A stretch of DNA of 64,000 nt, from NCBI GenBank assembly GCA_008671135.1, contig RQAP01000026.1, positions 1-64,000 of the forward strand, read 5' to 3'. A program made the translations under genes and the position numbers. Shown one piece after another: positions 7,271 through 15,323 of the stretch. The stretch is from Collinsella aerofaciens. Its GTDB lineage: Bacteria > Actinomycetota > Coriobacteriia > Coriobacteriales > Coriobacteriaceae. Each line of letters opens with the position of its first letter. Within the stretch, counting starts at the first letter, position 1. The notes below the pieces were generated by a model. It was not told the origin of the DNA. It did no database searches and was given only the letters and a program-made list of their open reading frames with translations.

Positions 7271-9493
7271 ATGAAGATCATCAAGCGCAGCGGCACCGAG
7301 GTTGTCTTTGACATCGATAAGATTGTCAATGCCATCCGCGCCGCAAACTTGGAGGTCGAGGAGAGCTCTCGTCTTACCGACCGCCAGGTGGTTTACGCGG
7401 CACAAAACGTCGCCGAGGCATGCGAGAACGCGGGCCACACCGTGTCGGTCGAGGAGATTCAGGATCTGGTCGAGGACGAGATTATGCGTCTCGACTGCTA
7501 CGAGGTCGCTCGCCATTACATCATCTATCGCTATGTTCAGAGCCTGAAGCGCCAGAAGAACACGACCGACGACAAGATTCTGTCGCTGATTGAGTGCAAC
7601 AACGAAGAGGTCAAGCAGGAGAACTCCAACAAGAACCCGACCGTCAATTCCGTTCAGCGTGACTACATGGCCGGCGAGATCTCCAAGGACCTGACCCAGC
7701 GTGTGCTGCTGCCCCAGGAGATTGTGGATGCTCACAATGAGGGTCTGATTCACTTCCATGATTCGGACTACTTTGCCCAGCACATGCATAACTGCGACCT
7801 GGTGAACCTGGAGGATATGCTCCAGAACGGTACTGTTATTTCGGGCACGCTGATCGAGAAGCCGCACAGCTTCTCGACTGCCTGCAACATCGCGACGCAG
7901 ATCATCGCTCAGGTTGCTTCCTCCCAGTACGGTGGCCAGTCGATTTCGCTGACCCATCTTGCCCCGTTCGTCGAGGTGAGCCGTCAAAAGATTCGCGGCG
8001 AGGTCGCCCGCGAGCTCGAGGAGCTCGGCGTTTCCGCATCTCCCGAAAAGGTCCGCGAGGTTGTTGAGGACCGCCTGCGTGACGAGATCCGTCGCGGCGT
8101 TCAGACGATTCAGTATCAGGTCGTGACCCTTATGACCACGAATGGCCAGGCGCCGTTCGTGACGGTCTTTATGTATCTCAATGAGGCCCGTACGCCCCAG
8201 GAGAAGCATGACCTTGCCATGATTGTGGAGGAGACGCTTCGTCAGCGCTATGAGGGCGTTAAGAACGAAGCCGGCGTGTGGATCACCCCGGCGTTCCCCA
8301 AGCTCATCTACGTGCTCGAGGACGATAACGTTCACGAGGATTCCCCGTACTTCTACCTGACTCAGCTGGCTGCGAAGTGCACCGCCAAGCGCATGGTGCC
8401 CGACTACATCTCCGAGAAGAAGATGCGCGAGCTCAAGCTGTCGAAGGGCGAGACCGCGGGCAACGGCGACTGCTATACCTGCATGGGTTGCCGCAGCTTC
8501 CTGACGCCCGACCGCTCCGGTAACGGATTTAACAACGTGGCCAACGCGCTGAACTATGACCCGAACAAGCCCAAGTACTACGGTCGCTTTAACCAGGGCG
8601 TTGTGACCATCAACCTGCCCGATGTCGCGCTGAGCTCGCATCAAGACATGGATAAGTTCTGGAAGATCTTCGACGAGCGTCTTGAGCTGTGCCACCGCGC
8701 CCTGCTGTGCCGTCATGAGCGTCTGATGGGTACGCTTTCGGATGCCGCACCGATTCTTTGGCAGTACGGTGCCCTCGCCCGCCTGAAGAAGGGCGAGACG
8801 ATCGACAAGTTGCTCGTGGGCGGTTACTCCACCATTAGTCTGGGTTATGCCGGCCTGTATGAGTGCGTCAAGTACATGACGGGCCACAGCCACACCGAGA
8901 AGGAGGGCACGCCCTTTGCCATGGCCGTCATGCAGCGCATGAACGACAAGTGCGCGGAGTGGAAGGCCGAAAGCGATATTGACTTCTCGCTGTACGGTAC
9001 CCCGCTTGAGTCGACGACCTACAAGTTCGCCAAGTGCCTGCAGCGTCGTTTTGGCATCATCCCGGGCGTGACGGACAAGGGCTACATCACCAACAGCTAC
9101 CACGTCCACGTGTCCGAGGAGATCGACGCATTCGACAAGCTCAAATTCGAGGGTATGTTCCAGCAGCTTTCGCCGGGCGGTGCCATCTCCTACGTCGAGG
9201 TTCCCAACATGCAGGACAACCTCAAGGCTGTCATCCGCGTGATGCAGTACATCTACGACAACATCATGTACGCCGAGCTCAACACCAAGAGCGATTACTG
9301 CCAGGTGTGCGGCTACGACGGTGAGATCAAGATTGTCGAGGATGACGGCAAGCTGGTGTGGGAGTGCCCCAACTGTGGCAATCGTGACCAGGAGAAGATG
9401 AACGTCGCCCGTCGTACGTGCGGCTACATCGGTACCCAGTTCTGGAACCAGGGTCGAACCGAGGAGATCCGCGACCGCGTGCTGCATCTCTAA
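7271..9493 (+). CDS. nrdD: Anaerobic ribonucleoside-triphosphate reductase
   Basis: A 740-residue class III ribonucleotide reductase that makes dNTPs without oxygen using a glycyl radical. An N-terminal ATP-cone (about 1-95; MKIIKRSGTEVVFDIDKI) gives allosteric control. The catalytic barrel follows. The C-terminal zinc site reads CQVCGYDG...CPNCGNRD and is followed by the glycyl-radical loop RRTCGYIGTQ, all intact. ATG 7271 follows GGCAAGAGG. The activase gene nrdG lies 426 bp downstream with two long hairpins between. The NrdR-like boxes upstream suggest repression when nucleotides are plentiful. Confidence 0.97.
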   Translation: MKIIKRSGTEVVFDIDKIVNAIRAANLEVEESSRLTDRQVVYAAQNVAEACENAGHTVSVEEIQDLVEDEIMRLDCYEVARHYIIYRYVQSLKRQKNTTDDKILSLIECNNEEVKQENSNKNPTVNSVQRDYMAGEISKDLTQRVLLPQEIVDAHNEGLIHFHDSDYFAQHMHNCDLVNLEDMLQNGTVISGTLIEKPHSFSTACNIATQIIAQVASSQYGGQSISLTHLAPFVEVSRQKIRGEVARELEELGVSASPEKVREVVEDRLRDEIRRGVQTIQYQVVTLMTTNGQAPFVTVFMYLNEARTPQEKHDLAMIVEETLRQRYEGVKNEAGVWITPAFPKLIYVLEDDNVHEDSPYFYLTQLAAKCTAKRMVPDYISEKKMRELKLSKGETAGNGDCYTCMGCRSFLTPDRSGNGFNNVANALNYDPNKPKYYGRFNQGVVTINLPDVALSSHQDMDKFWKIFDERLELCHRALLCRHERLMGTLSDAAPILWQYGALARLKKGETIDKLLVGGYSTISLGYAGLYECVKYMTGHSHTEKEGTPFAMAVMQRMNDKCAEWKAESDIDFSLYGTPLESTTYKFAKCLQRRFGIIPGVTDKGYITNSYHVHVSEEIDAFDKLKFEGMFQQLSPGGAISYVEVPNMQDNLKAVIRVMQYIYDNIMYAELNTKSDYCQVCGYDGEIKIVEDDGKLVWECPNCGNRDQEKMNVARRTCGYIGTQFWNQGRTEEIRDRVLHL

Positions 9494-9504
9494 TAACCAT
9501 CCCA

Positions 9505-9642
9505 GGCCGCCCCGTAGCGAGGCCCCGGACCTTTACTCGCTATTTCGGACAGTCCTGGCTCACGACGGAGGCGCCACTGGCGCCTCCTGTTCGTGCGGAA
9601 CTCATATCGAGCAAAGGTCCGGGGCCTCGCTACGGGGCGGCC
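9505..9642. repeat. 138-nt long inverted repeat after nrdD
   Basis: Arms 9505-9539 and 9608-9642 are reverse complements at 34 of 35 positions. The centre carries a perfect 9-bp hairpin, 9567-9575 with 9579-9587. It begins 11 nt after the nrdD stop and has no T-run. It could protect the nrdD mRNA 3' end, stop transcription, or be an intergenic palindromic element. Confidence 0.85.
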
Positions 9643-9820
9643 AAGTTGACGTAGCTGAGATGCAGCTCGCGGTCTGCTCACTCCTCGAAGTTTTTAGCGG
9701 AAATAATTCGAGCTGCAGCAGCGATTGATTTGCAATGGCGGTTGAGCTGCAACAAAGTTTTTATTGGACCTCGAACCCTATACTCGATGTTCGCTTCGTT
9801 CATTGAGTTACCCTTTGCAT

Positions 9821-9904
9821 GAGGCCGGGACATATCGTCCCGCCCGCAGTTTCGCAGGCCGAAGGCCGAGAATGTTTGAGGACGGGATGATATGTCCCGA
9901 CCTC
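9821..9904. repeat. 84-nt inverted repeat before nrdG
   Basis: Arms 9821-9842 and 9883-9904 match as reverse complements at 20 of 22 positions, and a small GGCC-GAA-GGCC hairpin sits in the loop. The right arm ends a few bases before the nrdG ribosome binding site (CGGGAGAG), so the fold would stand directly at the translation start. Confidence 0.8.
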
Positions 9905-9919
9905 CCGGGAGAGTTACCT

Positions 9920-10501
9920 ATGAACTACGCGAACATTAAGTATTTCGACATTGCTGATGGGGAAGGCGTTCGTACTTCTCTGTTTGTGAGCGGGTGCCGT
10001 CGTGGGTGCAAGAATTGCTTTAACTCTGTCGCGTGGGACTTTGCTGCGGGTGAGCCGTTCGATCGTGCCGTCGAGGACAAGATTATCGAGAGCCTCGACC
10101 ATCCCTTTATCGATGGCCTGACGATTCTGGGCGGCGAGCCTATGGAGCCCGAGAATCAGGTGGGGCTTGTTGACTTTATCGAACGCGTGCGTGCGGCCTA
10201 TCCCGCGGGGTCGGGCAAGACCATTTGGTGCTTTACCGGCGACGTGCTCGAGGAGCTTATGCCGGGCGGTCGCCATCATACCGAGGTGACGAACCGTATC
10301 CTGGCCTGCCTCGACATGTTGGTGGACGGCCCGTTCGTTCAGGATTTGTACGATATCTCGTTGCGCTTTAGGGGCTCGAGCAATCAGCGCGTGATTGATA
10401 TGAACGCCACGCGCGCCCGTGCTGTGCGCGAGGGCGTTGCGCTTTGTGATGCGGTTGAACTTTGGCGGGACGATCCAGTCTATTCGACCCATACTATGTA
10501 G
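9920..10501 (+). CDS. nrdG: Anaerobic ribonucleotide reductase activating protein (radical SAM)
   Basis: A 193-residue radical SAM activase that installs the glycyl radical on NrdD. It begins MNYANIKYFDIADGEGVRTSLF, typical of the family, and has the 4Fe-4S motif CRRGCKNC (C-x3-C-x2-C). GGEPMEPENQ is the SAM-binding GGE motif. ATG 9920 follows GGGAGAG. A longer in-frame extension to 9764 would be translated from the inverted repeat and is rejected. It partners with nrdD upstream. Confidence 0.95.
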   Translation: MNYANIKYFDIADGEGVRTSLFVSGCRRGCKNCFNSVAWDFAAGEPFDRAVEDKIIESLDHPFIDGLTILGGEPMEPENQVGLVDFIERVRAAYPAGSGKTIWCFTGDVLEELMPGGRHHTEVTNRILACLDMLVDGPFVQDLYDISLRFRGSSNQRVIDMNATRARAVREGVALCDAVELWRDDPVYSTHTM

Positions 10502-10567
10502 CTTGTGGCCGATGCCAAAGGGCGTGGTACCATAGCGCGAACGCAAAATCGGAAAAGTGAGGCCCAG

Positions 10568-11125
10568 ATGATCGATCAGGAAAAAGTCGAGGCCGCCATT
10601 AAGCTGTTGCTTGAGGGCATAGGCGAGGACCCAACTCGTGAGGGCCTGCTGGAGACCCCGGCGCGCGTTGCCCGTATGTATGGTGAGATCGCCGGCGGTA
10701 TGGACCAGAGTGCCGAGGAGCACCTGTCCAAAACCTTTGCCGTCGCTTCGAACGATTTGGTTATCGAGCGCGACATCACGTTCTACTCGCTGTGCGAGCA
10801 CCATTTGCTGCCGTTTTATGGCAAGGCCGCCATTGGCTATATCCCTAACGGTCGGGTGGCTGGGCTTTCCAAACTCGCCCGCACGGTTGAGGTTTATGCC
10901 CGCCGTCTGCAGCTGCAGGAGCAGCTGTGTGCGCAGGTTGCCGACGCTCTCATGGATTATCTCGCTCCCCAGGGAGCGATTGTGCTCATGGAAGCCGAGC
11001 ATATGTGCATGACCATGCGCGGCGTGCAAAAGCCCGGCACCAAGACCGTGACGCTCGCTCGCCGCGGCGTCTTTGAGACTGATCCCGCGCTCGAGGAGCG
11101 GTTCTTTAGGATGCTGGGCCGTTAG
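10568..11125 (+). CDS. folE: GTP cyclohydrolase I
   Basis: A 185-residue enzyme converting GTP to 7,8-dihydroneopterin triphosphate, the first step of folate synthesis. Conserved features include the zinc-binding Cys of SLCEHHLLPF, the paired Cys of AEHMCMTMRGV, and GKAAIGYIPNGRVAGLSKLAR. ATG 10568 follows GTGAGGCC; the upstream in-frame codons are not family sequence. It opens a short folate cluster with an HD hydrolase and folB. Confidence 0.96.
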   Translation: MIDQEKVEAAIKLLLEGIGEDPTREGLLETPARVARMYGEIAGGMDQSAEEHLSKTFAVASNDLVIERDITFYSLCEHHLLPFYGKAAIGYIPNGRVAGLSKLARTVEVYARRLQLQEQLCAQVADALMDYLAPQGAIVLMEAEHMCMTMRGVQKPGTKTVTLARRGVFETDPALEERFFRMLGR

Positions 11126-11126
11126 C

Positions 11127-11708
11127 ATGAGGGTCGTCAACGACTTTACATCGAAGACCGATGAGGGGACGTCGCGTCGCGGCTTTATGGCTTCGGGCTT
11201 GGCTCCCTTTGGTGCCATGCCTCGCATTGATTACATTTGCGCCAACGGGCTGTTCCGGCGGCACCTGGGTAACATTGCACAGTTGGAATCGGGGCGCATC
11301 TTCTGCCGCCACGGTATTGACCATCTTCTCGATGTCGCTCGCATTATGTGGATCAAGAATCTCGAGGAACAGCTCGAATTTGACCGTGAGGTCATCTACG
11401 CCACGGCACTTCTTCACGATATCGGCAAAGATGAACAGTATGAATCGGGTATATCCCATGATGTTGCAAGCGAACGCGTCGCTGATGCGATTCTCGGCGG
11501 CATGCCCGATGATGTGGCGTTTGAGCCGGCCGATGCCGCAGCCATTAAGACGGCCATTCTGGGCCATCGAAAGCTGCGTGTGAACAGCCAACCGCTTGAG
11601 CGTCTGCTCTATGCAGCCGACAAAGCGTCGCGCGCCTGCTTTGCATGCCCCGCGCGCAATGCTTGCAACTGGAGCGATGATAAAAAGAACCTGTCGATTC
11701 GCGTGTAG
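11127..11708 (+). CDS. HD-domain phosphohydrolase in folate cluster
   Basis: A 193-residue HD-superfamily protein. The metal-binding residues are seen as FCRHGIDHLLDVARI followed by ATALLHDIGKDEQYE. A cysteine cluster near the C-terminus (ACFACPARNACNW) could bind an extra metal. The start at ATG 11127 is one base after the folE stop, implying coupling. HD hydrolases recur next to folate genes in other Firmicutes and Actinobacteria, so a role in dephosphorylating a pterin intermediate is an attractive inference but not proven from sequence. Confidence 0.8.
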   Translation: MRVVNDFTSKTDEGTSRRGFMASGLAPFGAMPRIDYICANGLFRRHLGNIAQLESGRIFCRHGIDHLLDVARIMWIKNLEEQLEFDREVIYATALLHDIGKDEQYESGISHDVASERVADAILGGMPDDVAFEPADAAAIKTAILGHRKLRVNSQPLERLLYAADKASRACFACPARNACNWSDDKKNLSIRV

Positions 11709-11751
11709 TTAGTTTGCGCGGTCGGGGTTCTAAACGAAGGAGACGATCGCG

Positions 11752-12237
11752 ATGAGCAACAAGAAACTGCCCGAGAATGCAACCAAGACTGAAGGTGCCG
11801 AGCTCGCCCGCCGTGGAAGGGGCGAAATATCCACCGCAACGGCGGTGCCCCACGTGAGTTATGACGATCTGCGCCATGCTGACCGCATTACTATCGACGG
11901 TCTCGAGGTCTTTGCCAACCACGGCGTGTATCCCGAAGAGAATGCGCTGGGCCAGAAGTTCATCGTGTCCTTGGTGCTCTATGCCGACCTGCGTGCAGCG
12001 GGGGAGCACGATAACCTGGACGCTTCGATTGACTACGGCTCGGTGTGCCACGATGTCGATGGCTATCTGCGCGAGCATACGTTTAAACTCATCGAGGCGG
12101 CAGCCGAGGGTGTGGCCCAGATGCTGCTGCGTCGTTACCCCTTGCTGCTTGGCGTGCGTGTTAAGCTCGATAAGCCTTGGGCTCCCGTCGGTCTTCCCCT
12201 GGCAAGCTGCGGCGTCGAGATCGAGCGCGTGCGCTAA
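11752..12237 (+). CDS. folB: Dihydroneopterin aldolase
   Basis: A 161-residue protein whose last 120 residues match FolB (DRITIDGLEVFANHGVYPEE...FKLIEAAAEGVAQMLL...VKLDKPWAP). It would convert dihydroneopterin to 6-hydroxymethyl-dihydropterin. The Glu of NHGVYPEE and the late Lys of VKLDKP are the usual active-site residues. It carries an unusual 40-residue charged N-terminal extension. ATG 11752 follows GAAGGAG, so the extension is probably real. Confidence 0.92.
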   Translation: MSNKKLPENATKTEGAELARRGRGEISTATAVPHVSYDDLRHADRITIDGLEVFANHGVYPEENALGQKFIVSLVLYADLRAAGEHDNLDASIDYGSVCHDVDGYLREHTFKLIEAAAEGVAQMLLRRYPLLLGVRVKLDKPWAPVGLPLASCGVEIERVR

Positions 12238-12243
12238 CCGGTT

Positions 12244-13020
12244 CTAATACGTCTCTATGGGCGGCTGCTTGAGCCGCTGCGATAGAGCTCTATTGTTGGG
12301 ACAGTACGTGTCGAGCAGGGCGTGAAACCGCTGATTGTGGCTTGGCTCGAGCAGGTGGACGAGCTCGTGGGCGACAACCATGCCGAGACACTCGATGGGA
12401 TAGGCGGCAAGTTCGCGTGCGATGCGAACGGCACCGGATTTGGGCGTGCATGAGCCCCAACGCGTTTTCATGCTACGTACGGAAACGCGGGAAACGGCGA
12501 CACCCATTGCGATTTCGTACGCGCGTACCATATCGCGCAGCGCCGTGGTGACCTCGGATGCATAGAGTTGGTCGATGCGGGTCTGGAGCTCATCGGACGT
12601 CAGGCCGTCGAGGGTTGCGCGCCGCTTGGCCTGTGGGCGTTCGTTCGATTTGTCGGCACCTATAAAACTTGCGAAGGTGGCCTGCTTGGGCCGCGGTGCG
12701 GGTGACTTAAAGTTGTGATCGAGCGCATCTTGTACCGTGATGGGTTTGCCCCAAAGCGCAATGATGGACGAGGGACTGAGCGGCTCTCGCGCCGTCGCCT
12801 GACGTTGCTCGCGCTGGGCAAGTCGGCTGATAATCCAGGCGCTGTTGCGCTTCACAAACGCTTCGATACGCTCGCGGCTGGCGCCGAGCGGTGCACTGGC
12901 GTGGACCTCACCGCTCGATGTGACGCGTAGGTTGAAGTTCTTGACGCGCTTTTTGGTAACGACGACGGGGATGGGCGTCCCATCCGGTCGGGATGCGGAA
13001 ATCGTAAACTGCTGCGTCAA
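12244..13020 (-). CDS. M48-like YgjP/SprT-type metallopeptidase (DUF45)
   Basis: A 258-residue protein with the zinc motif VVAHELVHLLEPSHNQRF near the C-terminus (HExxH plus downstream residues) and the family signature VSVRSMKTRWGSCTPKSG. Such proteins are predicted zinc-dependent hydrolases of uncertain substrate. I choose TTG 13020, which follows GAAGGA by 6 nt. The longer frame from 13083 would have to translate a terminator-like hairpin at 13047-13078. It converges with folB, with 6 nt between the two stops. Confidence 0.82.
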   Translation of the reverse strand: MTQQFTISASRPDGTPIPVVVTKKRVKNFNLRVTSSGEVHASAPLGASRERIEAFVKRNSAWIISRLAQREQRQATAREPLSPSSIIALWGKPITVQDALDHNFKSPAPRPKQATFASFIGADKSNERPQAKRRATLDGLTSDELQTRIDQLYASEVTTALRDMVRAYEIAMGVAVSRVSVRSMKTRWGSCTPKSGAVRIARELAAYPIECLGMVVAHELVHLLEPSHNQRFHALLDTYCPNNRALSQRLKQPPIETY

Positions 13021-13046
13021 AAGCGGTCCTTCAGATTGGGGACGGG

Positions 13047-13078
13047 CCGGCATGTCGACCGTTCGGCATGCCGGCCCG
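13047..13078. terminator. Strong hairpin between dipeptidase and metallopeptidase genes
   Basis: GGGCCGGCATG pairs with CATGCCGGCCC across a 10-nt loop (11-bp perfect stem). It lies just after the minus-strand dipeptidase gene. There is no T-run on either strand, so termination function is an inference. Confidence 0.55.
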
Positions 13079-13094
13079 CTCAAGGGATGTGAAA

Positions 13095-14108
13095 TTAATA
13101 ACGCTCAAAGAAGGCAAGCGCGTTGTCGCTGCAGAGCTTTTGCATCACGGTCTTGCCAAAGTGCTTGGAGAGCATGTTCTGGAACTCGGGCATCTTGCTG
13201 GCATCGGAGAGGAAGGCGGGCACCGTGGCACCGTCCCAGTCGCCGCCGAGCGCGATGACGTCCTCGCCGCCCAGGTCGAGCCAGTGCTCGATATGTGCCG
13301 CTAGCTGGTCGAAGGTGACGTCTGCGGCGGTCTTGTCGGTTGCGTCGTTGGAAAGGAACTCGCTGCAGTAGTTGAGGCCGACGATACCGCCCATGTCGCG
13401 AATGGCGCGGAACTGGTCGTCGGTAAGGTTGCGTTTGACGCCGCAAACCGCACGGGAGTTGGAGTGGCTGGCGACGAAGGGACGTGTGGCGTGGGCGACA
13501 ACCTCGTCAAAGCACTCATCGTTGAGGTGGGAGACGTCAAGCACCATGCCGGCGTGCTCCATCTGCGTAAGTGCCTCGATGCCGGCGGCGGTGAGGCCGG
13601 CGTGGGTATCGTGTCCGCTCGCGAGCGGTCCCTGCGCATTCCAGCTGAGTGACGACATGAGCACGCCCAAGCTCTTGAGCACCTCGATCAGCGCGGGGTC
13701 CTCGGCAAAGAACGTGGCGTTTTCGATGGTGTGGATGCAGGCGACCTTGCCGTCCTTGAGCGCGGGGCGAATGTCTGCCGCGCTGCGTACGTTGACCATG
13801 CGGTCGTGGTTGAGCATTGCCTGACCGCTCATATGCGCCATGATCTGCGCCTGGAAGCGCGCGGCGTGGGCGGTGGGAATCTCGTCGGGGACAAACGTGG
13901 CGAAGCACTGTGCCCACGGCGTGTTGTCGATCTTTGCGAGCGAGATGGCGCAGGCGTTACCCTCGATGAGGTCGAAATCTTGCGGATGCGTCTCGTCGCC
14001 GGGGAAATAGCCGTCGGTGCCGGCGGTAAAGCGCAGGTCGAGATCGAGCGTGGCCCAGCCGATGCGGTCGGCGGTGTCGCAGTGTAGGTCAAATACGGGA
14101 TATGCCAT
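13095..14108 (-). CDS. Membrane dipeptidase family protein (peptidase M19)
   Basis: A 337-residue zinc dipeptidase of the renal-dipeptidase family, without a signal peptide. Metal ligands are visible in FDLHCDTADRIG, the central Glu of HTIENATFF, LDVSHLNDE, and VASHSNSRAVC. GGDWDGA is the family C-terminal motif. ATG 14108 follows CCGGAGGAACC on the minus strand; a 10-residue longer frame has no support. It probably recycles dipeptides in the cytoplasm. Confidence 0.9.
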   Translation of the reverse strand: MAYPVFDLHCDTADRIGWATLDLDLRFTAGTDGYFPGDETHPQDFDLIEGNACAISLAKIDNTPWAQCFATFVPDEIPTAHAARFQAQIMAHMSGQAMLNHDRMVNVRSAADIRPALKDGKVACIHTIENATFFAEDPALIEVLKSLGVLMSSLSWNAQGPLASGHDTHAGLTAAGIEALTQMEHAGMVLDVSHLNDECFDEVVAHATRPFVASHSNSRAVCGVKRNLTDDQFRAIRDMGGIVGLNYCSEFLSNDATDKTAADVTFDQLAAHIEHWLDLGGEDVIALGGDWDGATVPAFLSDASKMPEFQNMLSKHFGKTVMQKLCSDNALAFFERY

Positions 14109-14228
14109 GGTTCCTCCGGTTGCAGCGTTTCTTTGCAAACTGTCTTTGAATTGTATGACTAGGGTATAGTTAGCGCCATATGTTCATGGCGGCCCACGTT
14201 GTGCGCTGCCCTTATCACGGAGGTTTCC

Positions 14229-14657
14229 ATGTCCAACCAGGGCAAGAAGGTCAAGACTCATTATCGCGGCACGCTCGACGACGGCACGCAGTTCGATAGC
14301 TCCTACGATCGCGGCGAGCCGCTGGAGTTCACCTGCGGCGCCGGTCAGATGATCAAGGGCTTCGACGCCGCCGTGGTCGACATGCAGGTGGGCGAGAAGA
14401 AGACCGTGCACATTCCGGCTGCCGATGCCTACGGCGAGCACAACCCCGAGATGGTTATTACCTTCCCGGCCGAGCAGGTTCCCAACATCGAGCAGATCGA
14501 GAAAGGCATGAAGCTTTTCCTGTCCACGCCGAGCGGTATGCCCGTCCCCGCCGTGGTCATTGACGTTACGCTCGAGGCCGTGACGCTCGACGCCAACCAC
14601 GAGCTGGCCGGCAAGGACCTCAACTTTGATATCGAGCTCGTCGAGGTCGAGGACTAG
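14229..14657 (+). CDS. SlyD-like FKBP-type peptidyl-prolyl isomerase
   Basis: A 142-residue FKBP with the SlyD layout: the isomerase half (KTHYRGTLDDGTQFDSSYDRGEPLEF) is interrupted by an insert-in-flap chaperone segment (about 70-125), then the closing strand LNFDIELVEVED. It lacks the His/Cys-rich metal-binding tail of E. coli SlyD. ATG 14229 follows ACGGAGGTTTCC. A UreE-like gene begins 3 nt after its stop, suggesting a nickel-handling pair. Confidence 0.9.
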   Translation: MSNQGKKVKTHYRGTLDDGTQFDSSYDRGEPLEFTCGAGQMIKGFDAAVVDMQVGEKKTVHIPAADAYGEHNPEMVITFPAEQVPNIEQIEKGMKLFLSTPSGMPVPAVVIDVTLEAVTLDANHELAGKDLNFDIELVEVED

Positions 14658-14660
14658 GCT

Positions 14661-15239
14661 ATGCCTGTGAATCTGGTTTCGACAGCGTGTCTCGGAAATC
14701 TCAACGACCCGTCCTATGAACTCCTGCTCCGCCGGAATTTGGGCGGCGTCTTTGAAGTTGACGAGCTACTGCTCGATTGGGACCAGGCTGACACGCGCGC
14801 GTTTGTGGGTGTGACGGAGCTGGGGCGCACGGTCGATGTTCGGCTGGATGCTGCCGACGGCGGTCGTCTTACCGACGGCGACGTGCTCGCCATCGACCGT
14901 TCGGGCATGGTGCCCGTGGCGGTTGTCGTGCGCCTGCGCAGTGCCGAGGTTTATTTGGTCGAAGTCGACCGCATGGACCCGATTGCGCTCGCGCATGCGT
15001 GCTGGGAGATCGGCAATATGCACGCGCCGCTTTTCCGAGGCGATTCGGACGAGTATACCGTGCGCATGTATACGCCGGTGCAGCCTGTTTTGGGCCGCAC
15101 GCTCCGGGGCGTCGAGGGCGTTTGGCTCTCGGTGGTTACCCGTGAACTCGATGCGGACCGGCGCTTTGCGTCGAGTGCGGCGTATGCCGTTGTGAGTATG
15201 GCTCCCGACTTTACGATCGTAAAAAAGGCGCGCGGTTAA
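14661..15239 (+). CDS. UreE-like metallochaperone without nearby urease genes
   Basis: A 192-residue protein resembling urease accessory protein UreE. The N-terminal region is beta-rich (GRTVDVRLDAADGGRLTDGDVLAIDRSG), and the C-terminal half contains MDPIALAHACWEIGNMHAPLF, corresponding to the UreE GN-x-H metal-site helix, with one His retained. It has no His-rich tail. It starts 3 nt after the slyD-like stop with no room for another promoter. No urease genes occur in the window, so a role in nickel delivery to another enzyme such as a hydrogenase is inferred. Confidence 0.7.
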   Translation: MPVNLVSTACLGNLNDPSYELLLRRNLGGVFEVDELLLDWDQADTRAFVGVTELGRTVDVRLDAADGGRLTDGDVLAIDRSGMVPVAVVVRLRSAEVYLVEVDRMDPIALAHACWEIGNMHAPLFRGDSDEYTVRMYTPVQPVLGRTLRGVEGVWLSVVTRELDADRRFASSAAYAVVSMAPDFTIVKKARG

Positions 15240-15249
15240 CGTGCGTATG

Positions 15250-15294
15250 AGTAAGACGGACTTTGAGAGGCAGCTATTCAAAGTCCGTCTTACT
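15250..15294. repeat. Perfect 17-bp inverted repeat
   Basis: 15250-15266 and 15278-15294 are exact reverse complements around an 11-nt loop. It lies between the UreE-like gene and the HAD gene. The absence of a T-run leaves terminator versus palindromic repeat open. Confidence 0.75.
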
Positions 15295-15323
15295 GTTGAT
15301 GAGGTGCTTTGGGGGGAAAGCAT

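Larger units (their letters stand above)
9494..9919. other. nrdD-nrdG intergenic region
   Basis: This 426-bp gap has no credible gene. It contains two long inverted repeats (9505-9642 and 9821-9904). The second ends just before the nrdG ribosome binding site. The stretch between them (9643-9820) is AT-richer and may hold a promoter for nrdG. Confidence 0.6.

Noticed and set aside
6977..9487. Very long minus-strand open frame opposite nrdD
   Set aside because: It is a GC-rich antisense shadow of nrdD with no recognisable protein features or ribosome binding site.
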